64,000 nucleotides of DNA from Mycobacterium senriense (GTDB lineage: Bacteria; Actinomycetota; Actinomycetes; Mycobacteriales; Mycobacteriaceae). The stretch lies in NCBI RefSeq assembly GCF_019668465.1, contig NZ_AP024828.1, forward strand, positions 3,658,001 to 3,722,000, given 5' to 3'. The position numbers and the translations under genes were made by a program. Positions 57,174-64,000 of the stretch are shown piece after piece (within the stretch, counting starts at the first letter, position 1; each line of letters opens with the position of its first letter). The notes beneath the pieces are model-generated. The model did not search any database. It worked only from the letters and a program-made list of their open reading frames with translations, and was not told the DNA's origin.

Positions 57174-57988
57174 CATCGTCTGCGGGAGTGCGCTATTGGT
57201 TGCGGTTCATCGCGCTCGGATACATCTTCGTGCTGCTGGTCATTCCGGTGGCGTTGATCCTGTGGCGGACATTCCAGCCCGGACTGGGCCAGTTCTACGC
57301 CTGGGTGAGCACCCCCGCCGCGATATCGGCGCTGAACCTGACCCTGCTGGTGGTCGCCATCGTGGTGCCGCTCAACGTCGTCTTCGGGATCCCCACGGCA
57401 TTGGTGCTCGCGCGCAACAGGTTTCGTGGCAAGGGCGTGCTGCAGGCCGTCATTGATCTGCCGTTCGCGGTCTCGCCCGTCATCGTGGGCGTCGCGTTGA
57501 TCGTGTTGTGGGGGTCGGCCGGCGCGCTCGGGTTCGTGGAGCAGGACCTCGGGTTCAAGATCATCTTCGGCCTGCCCGGGATCGTGCTCGCCAGCATCTT
57601 CGTCACGCTGCCGTTCGTGGTGCGCGAAGTGGAGCCGGTGCTGCACGAGCTGGGTACCGACCAGGAGGAGGCGGCGGCCACCCTGGGTTCGGGCTGGTGG
57701 CAGACCTTCTGGCGGATCACCCTGCCGTCCATCCGGTGGGGTCTGACATACGGCATCGTGTTGACCATCGCACGTACCCTGGGGGAATACGGTGCCGTGC
57801 TGATGGTGTCGTCGAACCTGCCGGGGAAGTCGCAGACACTGACATTACTTGTCTCCGACCGCTACAACCGCGGCGCGGAGTACGGCGCCTACGCGTTGTC
57901 CACGCTGTTGATGGGAGTTGCCGTGCTGGTGTTGGTTTTCCAGGTGGCGCTTGACGCGCGGCGCGCACGAGCGGCCAGACAGGCCTGA
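57170..57988 (+). CDS. cysW: Sulfate ABC transporter permease CysW
   Basis: 272 residues, the same as M. tuberculosis CysW. Six helices, beginning [19 protein letters not shown], and the docking motif [19 protein letters not shown]. It pairs with CysT in the sulfate importer. The start overlaps the cysT stop by 4 nt (ATGA). cysA1 follows 8 bp after it. Confidence 0.94.
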   Translation: MTSSAGVRYWLRFIALGYIFVLLVIPVALILWRTFQPGLGQFYAWVSTPAAISALNLTLLVVAIVVPLNVVFGIPTALVLARNRFRGKGVLQAVIDLPFAVSPVIVGVALIVLWGSAGALGFVEQDLGFKIIFGLPGIVLASIFVTLPFVVREVEPVLHELGTDQEEAAATLGSGWWQTFWRITLPSIRWGLTYGIVLTIARTLGEYGAVLMVSSNLPGKSQTLTLLVSDRYNRGAEYGAYALSTLLMGVAVLVLVFQVALDARRARAARQA

Positions 57989-57996
57989 CGAGGGGA

Positions 57997-59094
57997 ATGA
58001 CCGTGACCGACGCCGGCACCAACCGCGACGACCTCGCCATCATCGTGCGTGACGCCAACAAGCGTTACGGCGATTTCGTCGCCCTCGACCATGTGGACTT
58101 CGTCGTGCCCACCGGCTCGCTGACGGCCCTGCTGGGTCCCAGCGGTTCGGGTAAATCGACCCTGCTGCGCACCATCGCCGGACTCGACCAGCCCGACACC
58201 GGAACTGTCACGATCTACGGTCGTGACGTGACGCGGGTGCCGCCGCAGCGCCGCGGCATCGGGTTCGTGTTTCAGCACTACGCGGCGTTCAAGCACCTGA
58301 CCGTCCGCGACAACGTGGCCTACGGGCTCAAGGTCCGCAAGCGGCCCAAAGCCGAGATCAAAGCCAAAGTCGACAACCTGCTGGAAGTGGTGGGGCTGAG
58401 CGGGTTTCAGGCCCGCTACCCCAACCAGCTGTCCGGCGGTCAGCGGCAGCGGATGGCGCTGGCGCGCGCGCTCGCCGTCGATCCGCAGGTGCTGCTGCTC
58501 GACGAGCCGTTCGGTGCGCTGGACGCCAAGGTGCGTGAGGACCTGCGGGCGTGGCTGCGGCGCCTGCACGACGAGGTGCACGTGACCACGGTGCTGGTCA
58601 CCCACGACCAGGCCGAGGCGCTGGACGTCGCCGACCGGATCGCGGTGCTCAATCAGGGCCGCATCGAGCAGATCGGATCCCCGACCGACGTCTACGACGC
58701 CCCGGCGAACGCGTTCGTGATGTCGTTCCTCGGCGCGGTGTCCACCCTGAACGGAACCCTAGTGCGGCCGCACGATATCCGGGTGGGGCGCAATCCGGAC
58801 ATGGCGATCGCCGGCGGGGATGGCACCGCCGAGTCCGTCGGGGTGGTGCGCGCCGTCGTCGACCGCGTGGTCACGCTGGGTTTCGAGGTGCGCGTCGAGT
58901 TGACCAGCGCCGCCACCGGCGGTTTCTTCACCGCCCAGATCACGCGCGGCGACGCCGAGGCGCTGGCGCTGCGCGAGGGGGACACCGTCTACGTGCGTGC
59001 CACCCGAGTCCCGCCCATCGCCCTCGAGGCCGCAGCCGAGGCTCGCCGCGCCGATCAGGCCGATGAGGACGAGAACACGCTGGCGTCGGCCTGA
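57997..59094 (+). CDS. cysA1: Sulfate ABC transporter ATPase
   Basis: 365 residues. Walker [11 protein letters not shown]-loop [14 protein letters not shown], signature [14 protein letters not shown], Walker [13 protein letters not shown] and a switch His ([10 protein letters not shown]). A C-terminal TOBE-type regulatory domain follows from about residue 245. It powers sulfate/thiosulfate import with SubI, CysT and CysW. Last gene of the operon; it converges on cysH after 31 bp, where M. tuberculosis has PE_PGRS41 and other genes. Confidence 0.96.
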   Translation: MTVTDAGTNRDDLAIIVRDANKRYGDFVALDHVDFVVPTGSLTALLGPSGSGKSTLLRTIAGLDQPDTGTVTIYGRDVTRVPPQRRGIGFVFQHYAAFKHLTVRDNVAYGLKVRKRPKAEIKAKVDNLLEVVGLSGFQARYPNQLSGGQRQRMALARALAVDPQVLLLDEPFGALDAKVREDLRAWLRRLHDEVHVTTVLVTHDQAEALDVADRIAVLNQGRIEQIGSPTDVYDAPANAFVMSFLGAVSTLNGTLVRPHDIRVGRNPDMAIAGGDGTAESVGVVRAVVDRVVTLGFEVRVELTSAATGGFFTAQITRGDAEALALREGDTVYVRATRVPPIALEAAAEARRADQADEDENTLASA

Positions 59095-59125
59095 CGGCCG
59101 GATTCGTCCTGTCGCACGTCTGTAG

Positions 59126-59869
59126 CTACGACGCGTGCAACCCGCATTCGGTCTTGGCCCGTCCCTGCCAGCGTCCGCTGCGCGGGTCGGCGCCCGCCAG
59201 CGGCTTGGCCGTGCAGGGGGCGCAACCGATCGATGAATAGCCGTCGTACATAAGCGGATTGACCAGCACGCCGTGCTCGTCGATGTAATTCTGTACGTCT
59301 TCGTCGGACCATTCGACCAGCGGGTTGACCTTCACCAGCTTGAAGCCCTCGTCGAAACCGACCACTGGGGCGTTGGCGCGCGCGGCGGTCTCACCGCGGC
59401 GCAGCCCGGTCACCCAGGCGGAGTATCCGCGCAGCGTCTTGCCCAGCGGCTCGACCTTGCGTAGCCGGCAGCACTCACCGGGGTCCCGCGCGAACAGGTC
59501 CTTGCCCAGCATTTTGTCCTGCTCGGCGACGCTCTGCTCGGGCGTGACGTTGAGCACCCGGATGTCATACACGGATTCGATCGCATCCCGGGTGCCGATG
59601 GTCTCCACGAAGTGATAACCCGTGTCCAGGAATACCACCGGAACGCCCGGACGCGCCTTGGCCGCCAGGTCGATCAACACGGCCTCCTGCATGCTCGAAG
59701 CCACCACGTAGTTGCAGGTGGCCCAGCCGCGCGGTCCGTTGATGCCGCCGAATGTCTGGTCAGTCCAACGCAATACATCGGCGGCGCTGGCGCCCTCCAG
59801 CTCGGCCGCCCCGCGGGCGGCAAGCGCCCGCAGTTCGGCTTCTGGAAGTTTGGTTGTTCGTTCGCTCAT
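59126..59869 (-). CDS. cysH: Adenosine 5'-phosphosulfate reductase
   Basis: 247 residues. The paired cysteine motifs GECCRLRKVEPL and IGCAPCT bind a [4Fe-4S] cluster, which marks the APS (not PAPS) type. It reduces APS to sulfite with thioredoxin in assimilatory sulfate reduction. The C-terminal ECGLH carries the catalytic cysteine. The ATG at 59869 overlaps the sirA stop (ATGA), so sirA-cysH is one transcript and the two reductases are made together. An in-frame extension to 59902 lies inside sirA. Confidence 0.95.
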   Translation of the reverse strand: MSERTTKLPEAELRALAARGAAELEGASAADVLRWTDQTFGGINGPRGWATCNYVVASSMQEAVLIDLAAKARPGVPVVFLDTGYHFVETIGTRDAIESVYDIRVLNVTPEQSVAEQDKMLGKDLFARDPGECCRLRKVEPLGKTLRGYSAWVTGLRRGETAARANAPVVGFDEGFKLVKVNPLVEWSDEDVQNYIDEHGVLVNPLMYDGYSSIGCAPCTAKPLAGADPRSGRWQGRAKTECGLHAS

Positions 59870-61533
59870 CGCAAATCGTCCTCGTCTGCCCTCATAGCCC
59901 ACTGTGCGAAACGTTCACCCTCGCCGCGATATTTCAGGAAGTTGCGTGTGACCCGCTCGATGTAGTCGCCGAGCTCGTCGGTGGTGACCTTGTGCTGACG
60001 CAGTTTTCGACCAAAGCCGCTGTCCAGGCCCAGGCTGCCGCCCAGGTGCACCTGGAAACCGTCCACCGAGCCGCCCTCTCCGTCGTCGACCATCTGGCCC
60101 TTGAGCCCGATGTCGGCGACCTGGATGCGGGCGCATGAATTGGGACAGCCGTTGATGTTGACGGTGATCGGCACGTCGAGCTGGTCGTTGATGTCCGCCA
60201 GGCGGTTTTCCAGCTCGGGCACCAAAGACTGCGCCTTGACCCGGGTTTCGGCGAAGGACAACTTGCAGAACTCGATCCCCGTGCAAGCCATCACATTCCG
60301 CCGCCAATGCGACGGCCGTGACTGCAGGCCCAGCGCCTCCAGGCCGGCGATCAGCTCGTCGAGCTTGTCGTCGGGCACGTCGAGGATGACCAGCTTCTGG
60401 TAGGGGGTGAGCCGGATCCGGTCCGAGCCGGCCCGCGCGGCGAGGTCAGCCACCCCGGTGAGGATGGTGCCCGACACCCGGCCCGCGATCGAGGCGACGC
60501 CCACCGCGTTGAGGCCGTTCTTGAGCCGCTGCACGCCCACGTGGTCGATCGGGTGCTTTAGCGGCTCGGGAGCCGGGCCGTCGATCAGTGGGCGCTTGAG
60601 GTACTCGGTTTCCAGGACCTTGCGGAACTTCTCGATGCCCCAGTCCTTGATCAAAAACTTCAGCCGCGCCTTGGACCGCAGCCGCCGGTAGCCGTAGTCG
60701 CGGAAGATCGATGTCACCGCGTTCCACACCTCGGGCACCTCTTCGAGCGGCACCCAGGCGCCCACCCGCTGGGCCAGCATCGGGTTGGTCGACAGCCCGC
60801 CACCGACCCACAGGTCCAGTCCCGGGCCGTGCTCGGGGTGGTCGACGCCGATGAACGCGATGTCGTTGACCTCGTGCACCACATCCTGCAAACCGGAGAT
60901 CGCGGTCTTGTACTTGCGCGGCAGGTCGGCGAAGTCGGGCTGACCGATGTAGCGGCGGGCGATCTCCTCGATCGCCCAGCTGGGGTCGAGCACCTCGTCC
61001 AGCGACTCGCCGGCCAGCGGCGAGCCCAGGATCACGCGGGGGCAGTCACCGCACGCCTCGGCGGTCTGCAGTCCGACCTCGGACAGCCGGCGCCAGATCT
61101 CGGGGACGTTCTCCACCTCGATCCAGTGGTACTGCACGTTCTCGCGGTCGGTGATGTCGGCGGTGTCGCGGGCGAATTCGGTGGAAATCTGGCCCACGGT
61201 GCGCAGCGCGGCCGCCGACAGCGCGCCGCCGTCGCACCGCACCCGCATCATGAAGTACCTGGCTTCCAGCAAATCGGCGTTGTCGTCGCCGGTGAACGTG
61301 CCGTCGTAGCCCTGTTCGCGCTGGGTGTACAGGCCCCACCAGCGGAAACGGCCGCGCAGGTCGCTCTTGTCGATGCTGTCGAACCCATTCTGGGCGTAGA
61401 CGGTCTCGATGCGCTCCCGTACGTCCAGCGGGGCGCCGGCCTGCTTCATCTCTTCGTTCGGGTTCAGCGGCTCACGATTTCCCAGTGCCCATTGGCCCTC
61501 GTTACGGGGCTTTGCGGCTCGGGCGGTGGTCAT
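59866..61533 (-). CDS. sirA: Ferredoxin-dependent sulfite reductase
   Basis: 555 residues, Rv2391 (nirA/sirA) type. The siroheme/[4Fe-4S] cysteines are in ACTGIEFCKLS and NGCPNSCAR. The N-terminal half has RQRENVQYHWIEVENVPEIW-like substrate segments (DITDRENVQYHWIEVE). It reduces sulfite to sulfide, the last step before cysteine synthesis; the family name nirA is historical. A good Shine-Dalgarno (GAGGAGAG) precedes the ATG at 61533. Cotranscribed with cysH and preceded by a cysteine-rich short ORF. Confidence 0.95.
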   Translation of the reverse strand: MTTARAAKPRNEGQWALGNREPLNPNEEMKQAGAPLDVRERIETVYAQNGFDSIDKSDLRGRFRWWGLYTQREQGYDGTFTGDDNADLLEARYFMMRVRCDGGALSAAALRTVGQISTEFARDTADITDRENVQYHWIEVENVPEIWRRLSEVGLQTAEACGDCPRVILGSPLAGESLDEVLDPSWAIEEIARRYIGQPDFADLPRKYKTAISGLQDVVHEVNDIAFIGVDHPEHGPGLDLWVGGGLSTNPMLAQRVGAWVPLEEVPEVWNAVTSIFRDYGYRRLRSKARLKFLIKDWGIEKFRKVLETEYLKRPLIDGPAPEPLKHPIDHVGVQRLKNGLNAVGVASIAGRVSGTILTGVADLAARAGSDRIRLTPYQKLVILDVPDDKLDELIAGLEALGLQSRPSHWRRNVMACTGIEFCKLSFAETRVKAQSLVPELENRLADINDQLDVPITVNINGCPNSCARIQVADIGLKGQMVDDGEGGSVDGFQVHLGGSLGLDSGFGRKLRQHKVTTDELGDYIERVTRNFLKYRGEGERFAQWAMRADEDDLR

Positions 61534-61648
61534 CGGAAGTTCTCTCCTCTAAAAAGATCGCCAGCGCGGCCAGCACAGTTCACCGGCACTTTCGGGCGGC
61601 GCGGAACCGTCGGCCAGCTGGAGACACAGGGGGCCTGGGTCTACCACG
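61534..61648 (-). promoter_or_regulatory. Leader between the cysteine-rich ORF and sirA
   Basis: 115 nt between the short ORF stop and the sirA ATG, GC-rich, with a T5 tract (61551-61555 on the plus strand as AAAAA) right before the sirA Shine-Dalgarno. It should carry the attenuation structure. I could not identify a single convincing stem by eye. Confidence 0.4.
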
Positions 61649-61741
61649 TCAAGGCAGACAGATACAGCTGCAAACGCGCTTGAGATCAATGTGCCGTCGC
61701 GCCACGAGCACAATGTGCGGGCTGGGCCGGTCGACAGTCAC
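61649..61741 (-). CDS. Leaderless cysteine-rich short ORF, attenuator of sirA-cysH
   Basis: 30 residues starting at GTG (MTVDRPSPHIV...) and ending RVCSCICLP: three cysteines in alternating positions just before the stop. A -10-like CACAAT ends 7 nt before the GTG, so the transcript probably begins at the start codon. This is the same arrangement as upstream of subI and matches known mycobacterial polycysteine attenuator ORFs. Stalling at the Cys codons at low cysteine would switch on sulfite and APS reduction. Confidence 0.75.
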   Translation of the reverse strand: MTVDRPSPHIVLVARRHIDLKRVCSCICLP

Positions 61742-61747
61742 GCCCCC

Positions 61748-61753
61748 ATTGTG
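61748..61753 (-). promoter_or_regulatory. Candidate -10 of the sirA-cysH operon
   Basis: CACAAT on the minus strand, followed by GGGGGC and then the GTG of the short ORF. The spacing places the transcription start at the GTG. It differs from the TANNNT consensus at its first base. Confidence 0.5.
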
Positions 61754-61941
61754 CCACGGATGCCGAAGGGCCATGCGAGCAGGTCAAATCTTGGCTCACG
61801 GTGATTAAAACTACCCGGCGACTCTTTGAGATCCACCCGCGAAGCCCGGGAAATTGATGAGACCGCTCCCGGCCGAACAGGTCGTCTTTGCGGCCGGCAT
61901 CGACGCCCGGCGTCGCCCGGCCCACCGTGGGATCATTTGGC

Positions 61942-63114
61942 ATGGCCATTCGCAAAAAACCGGTCGACCTGCCCGACGTCGGGATGGTTGCGGGGCAGCC
62001 GTTTGGCATCTATGTGCACGTGCCGTTCTGTATAACCCGTTGCGGCTATTGCGATTTCAATACCTACACACCGGCCGAGCTGGGTGGCGTCAATCCGGAC
62101 GCCTGGCTCAGCGCACTGGGAACGGAATTGGAACTGGCGGCGGCGAGGCTGCAGGCGCCGCCGGTGAACACCGTGTTTGTCGGTGGCGGGACGCCCTCCC
62201 TGTTGGGGGGCCCGCGGATGGCGACGCTGCTGGGCATGGTGCGCCAGCACTTCACGCTGGCCCCCGATGCCGAGGTGACGACCGAGGCCAACCCGGAGTC
62301 GGCATGGCCGGACTTCTTCGACGCCATCCGCGCGGCCGGCTACACGCGAGTGTCACTGGGGATGCAGTCGGTGGCGCCGAGGGTGCTGGGCGTCCTGGAC
62401 CGCATTCACACGCCGAACCGGTCCGCGGCGGCTGCCCGCGAGGCGCTGGCCACCGGCTTCGAGCACGTCAGCCTCGATTTGATCTACGGAACTCCAGGGG
62501 AGTCCGACGACGACCTGTTGTGCTCGGTCGACACCGCGATCGAGACCGGTGTGGATCACGTGTCCGCCTATGCGCTGGTCGTCGAGGAAGGCACCGCGCT
62601 GGCCCGGCGCGTCCGGCGCGGGGAACTCGCCACCCCCGACGACGACGTGCTGGCCCACCGCTACGAATTGGTGGACGCGCGGCTGTCACAGGCAGGGTTG
62701 TCTTGGTACGAAGTGTCCAATTGGTCGCGGCCCGGCGGTGAGTGTCGCCACAATCTCGGTTACTGGGATGGCGGACAATGGTGGGGCGCAGGACCGGGTG
62801 CACACGGGTACGTCGGCGCAACACGGTGGTGGAATGTCAAGCACCCCAACGCTTACGCGGAGAGGCTGGGCGCGGCGGCGCTGCCGGTGGCGGGATTCGA
62901 GCAGCTGGATGCCGGAGCCTTGCACACCGAGGACGTGTTATTGAAAACCCGTCTGCGCCAAGGACTCCCAGTTGAATTGCTGAGTCCTGCCGAGCGGGAG
63001 CGCGCCGACGGCGTGGTTGCCGACGGGTTGTTGGTGCCCGACGGCGACAGGCTGGTGCTCACCCCGCGCGGCCGGCTGCTGGCCGACGGGGTGGTGCGCA
63101 CCCTGTTGGGGTAA
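61942..63114 (+). CDS. hemW: Radical SAM heme chaperone HemW
   Basis: 390 residues. The radical SAM motif CITRCGYC (CxxxCxxC) is followed by DFNTYTP, and GGGTPSLLG and RVSLGMQSV segments are present, all typical of HemW/HemN-like proteins. The C-terminal HemN domain includes YEVSNWSRPGGECRHNLGYW. HemW hands heme to target proteins; it is often misnamed coproporphyrinogen III oxidase. The ATG at 61942 is chosen over in-frame upstream codons because conserved residues begin soon after and the length then fits Rv2388c. It is divergent from sirA with 200 bp between. Confidence 0.9.
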   Translation: MAIRKKPVDLPDVGMVAGQPFGIYVHVPFCITRCGYCDFNTYTPAELGGVNPDAWLSALGTELELAAARLQAPPVNTVFVGGGTPSLLGGPRMATLLGMVRQHFTLAPDAEVTTEANPESAWPDFFDAIRAAGYTRVSLGMQSVAPRVLGVLDRIHTPNRSAAAAREALATGFEHVSLDLIYGTPGESDDDLLCSVDTAIETGVDHVSAYALVVEEGTALARRVRRGELATPDDDVLAHRYELVDARLSQAGLSWYEVSNWSRPGGECRHNLGYWDGGQWWGAGPGAHGYVGATRWWNVKHPNAYAERLGAAALPVAGFEQLDAGALHTEDVLLKTRLRQGLPVELLSPAERERADGVVADGLLVPDGDRLVLTPRGRLLADGVVRTLLG

Positions 63115-63118
63115 GTCG

Positions 63119-64000
63119 CTAGGTGCTCGGGAACCAGTGCCCGACGAGGCGGACGATCTCGATATAGAGCGGGATTCCGATGGTGACGTTGTAGGAGAAC
63201 GTCAGACCCAGCGAGGCGGCCAAGGGCAGAGTAGGGCTGGCCTCTGGTATTGCCAGGCGTTGGACCGCCGGGACGGCGATGTAGGACGACGCACCGCACA
63301 GTACCGCGAACAGAATGTAGGTCCCCGGCTTGAAATCGGTGTGGGTCAGGGCGGCGTACATATGGGCGACGATGATCCCCAGCGTCGCGAAGATGTTCGG
63401 CGCCAGCAGGCCGTAGATGATGAAGCCAGGACCCGCCGTGCGCAGGTCCTTCAGCTTGCGGGCGGCCGTCATGCCCATCTCGAGGAGGAACAGGCAGAGC
63501 ACGCCCTGGAACGCGATCACAAAGAACTTGTCATCGTCCGCAACGACCTTATGCCCCTGCAGACCACTGACGAGGCCGATGACGATTCCGCCGAAGAGGA
63601 GGACCAGCCCGGGGTTGAGGAAAACCTCTCGCAGGAGCTCGCGGGAGAAGAAGGGCGGTTTCTTGCCTTCCAGGGCTTCTTCGGGCTCCCAGTCCTGATC
63701 CAGCTTTTCCATCGAGAGCTCCAGCTCCTGCTCGATGCCGCGCTGGCGCTCGGCCTCCAGGCTCTGGCCATGCGGGGGCTTAGCGGCGGTGCCGGGACCG
63801 ACTCCGACCTTGACCGGTGGCGTGTAGCCGGGCTCGTTTGGCATATTGCCCGCCGAGTCCATGCCCCGATGCCGCAGCCGAGCCACCAGGTAGAGCGCCA
63901 CCAGGCAGCCGGGAACCTCCATAACGGCCAGCATGACCGGCATGTAGGCGTCGAACACGATGTTGACGGTGGCCAAGACGGCCACGCAGGTGGCGAACGT
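63119..64000 (-). CDS. Sodium-dependent bicarbonate transporter family permease, 5' truncated
   Basis: The frame is open to the right edge, so the N-terminal helices lie outside the window. The visible 294 residues include helices (ATVNIVFDAYMPVMLAVMEV), a long hydrophilic, acidic loop (about nt 63640-63870; QELELSMEKLDQDWEPEEAL) and a second helix bundle with GASSYIAVPAVQRLAIPEAS. This matches the SbtA-like family and Rv2387. Likely bicarbonate or related anion uptake. It converges on hemW with a 4-bp gap. Confidence 0.82.
   Translation of the reverse strand, partial: TFATCVAVLATVNIVFDAYMPVMLAVMEVPGCLVALYLVARLRHRGMDSAGNMPNEPGYTPPVKVGVGPGTAAKPPHGQSLEAERQRGIEQELELSMEKLDQDWEPEEALEGKKPPFFSRELLREVFLNPGLVLLFGGIVIGLVSGLQGHKVVADDDKFFVIAFQGVLCLFLLEMGMTAARKLKDLRTAGPGFIIYGLLAPNIFATLGIIVAHMYAALTHTDFKPGTYILFAVLCGASSYIAVPAVQRLAIPEASPTLPLAASLGLTFSYNVTIGIPLYIEIVRLVGHWFPST

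Noticed and set aside
59126..59869. cysH as a PAPS reductase
   Set aside because: The CC and CxxC cluster-binding cysteines are present, which marks the APS-reducing type.
61942..63114. Coproporphyrinogen III dehydrogenase (HemN)
   Set aside because: The motif is CxxxCxxC without the further Cys of true HemN, and the length fits HemW.
1..64000. CRISPR arrays, tRNA or rRNA genes, insertion sequences, phage attachment sites
   Set aside because: No regularly spaced repeats, cloverleaf-like sequences, transposase genes or terminal inverted repeats were seen by reading.

Overview
The window is high-GC actinobacterial DNA. Its backbone follows, gene by gene, the Mycobacterium tuberculosis order from Rv2435c down to Rv2387, read in reverse. 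Recognisable anchors are proA, nadD-rsfS-gpgP-octT, comEA-comEC-holA, rpsT, lepA, lppR, the GH15 trehalase, subI-cysT-cysW-cysA1, sirA-cysH and hemW. The organism is therefore a Mycobacterium, and not M. tuberculosis: eis, PE25/PPE41, ahpC/ahpD, PE24 and the Rv2393-Rv2396 block are absent from their M. tuberculosis positions. The species cannot be fixed by reading alone.

Region by region. (1) 1-9.9 kb: a degenerate membrane cyclase coupled to an MscS-like channel, proline synthesis (proA), a MoxR/VWA pair, then a tightly overlapping run nadD-rsfS-gpgP-octT-degV joining NAD synthesis, ribosome silencing and polymethylated glucose lipopolysaccharide synthesis. (2) 9.9-37.7 kb: an accessory lipid island between degV and comEA. 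It holds mmpS/mmpL4-type genes, a DapB-like oxidoreductase, and a complete set of the kind known to make trehalose polyphleates (TPP): Gap-like membrane protein, fadD23-type FAAL, PE-PPE-domain acyltransferase, mmpL10, papA3, and a divergent 3692-residue bimodular PKS. A frameshifted PNPOx gene and a pair of acyl-CoA dehydrogenases follow. (3) 37.8-48.1 kb: comEA-comEC-holA, rpsT, an ATP-grasp/alpha-E/transglutaminase operon, a metallo-beta-lactamase-fold protein, a CBS protein and a MazF/PemK-like protein. (4) 48.2-54.9 kb: lepA with an apparently non-AUG start, three tandem LppR-like lipoproteins (the middle one frameshifted) and trehalase. (5) 54.7-64 kb: small membrane proteins, the sulfate ABC importer, assimilatory APS and sulfite reductases, hemW and a bicarbonate-transporter-family permease cut by the window end.

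How the genes work together. In the island, FadD23 should activate a fatty acid as acyl-AMP and load it on the PKS. The PKS would extend it with malonyl units only, PapA3 would move the chain to trehalose, MmpL10 would export the acyltrehalose, and the secreted PE-PPE enzyme would finish acylation outside. The two-module layout fits the four-carbon repeat of phleic acids. In the sulfur region, sulfate is imported (SubI-CysTWA) and reduced (CysH, SirA). Each of the two transcription units is preceded by a short, apparently leaderless cysteine-rich ORF, the hallmark of cysteine-responsive attenuation in mycobacteria.
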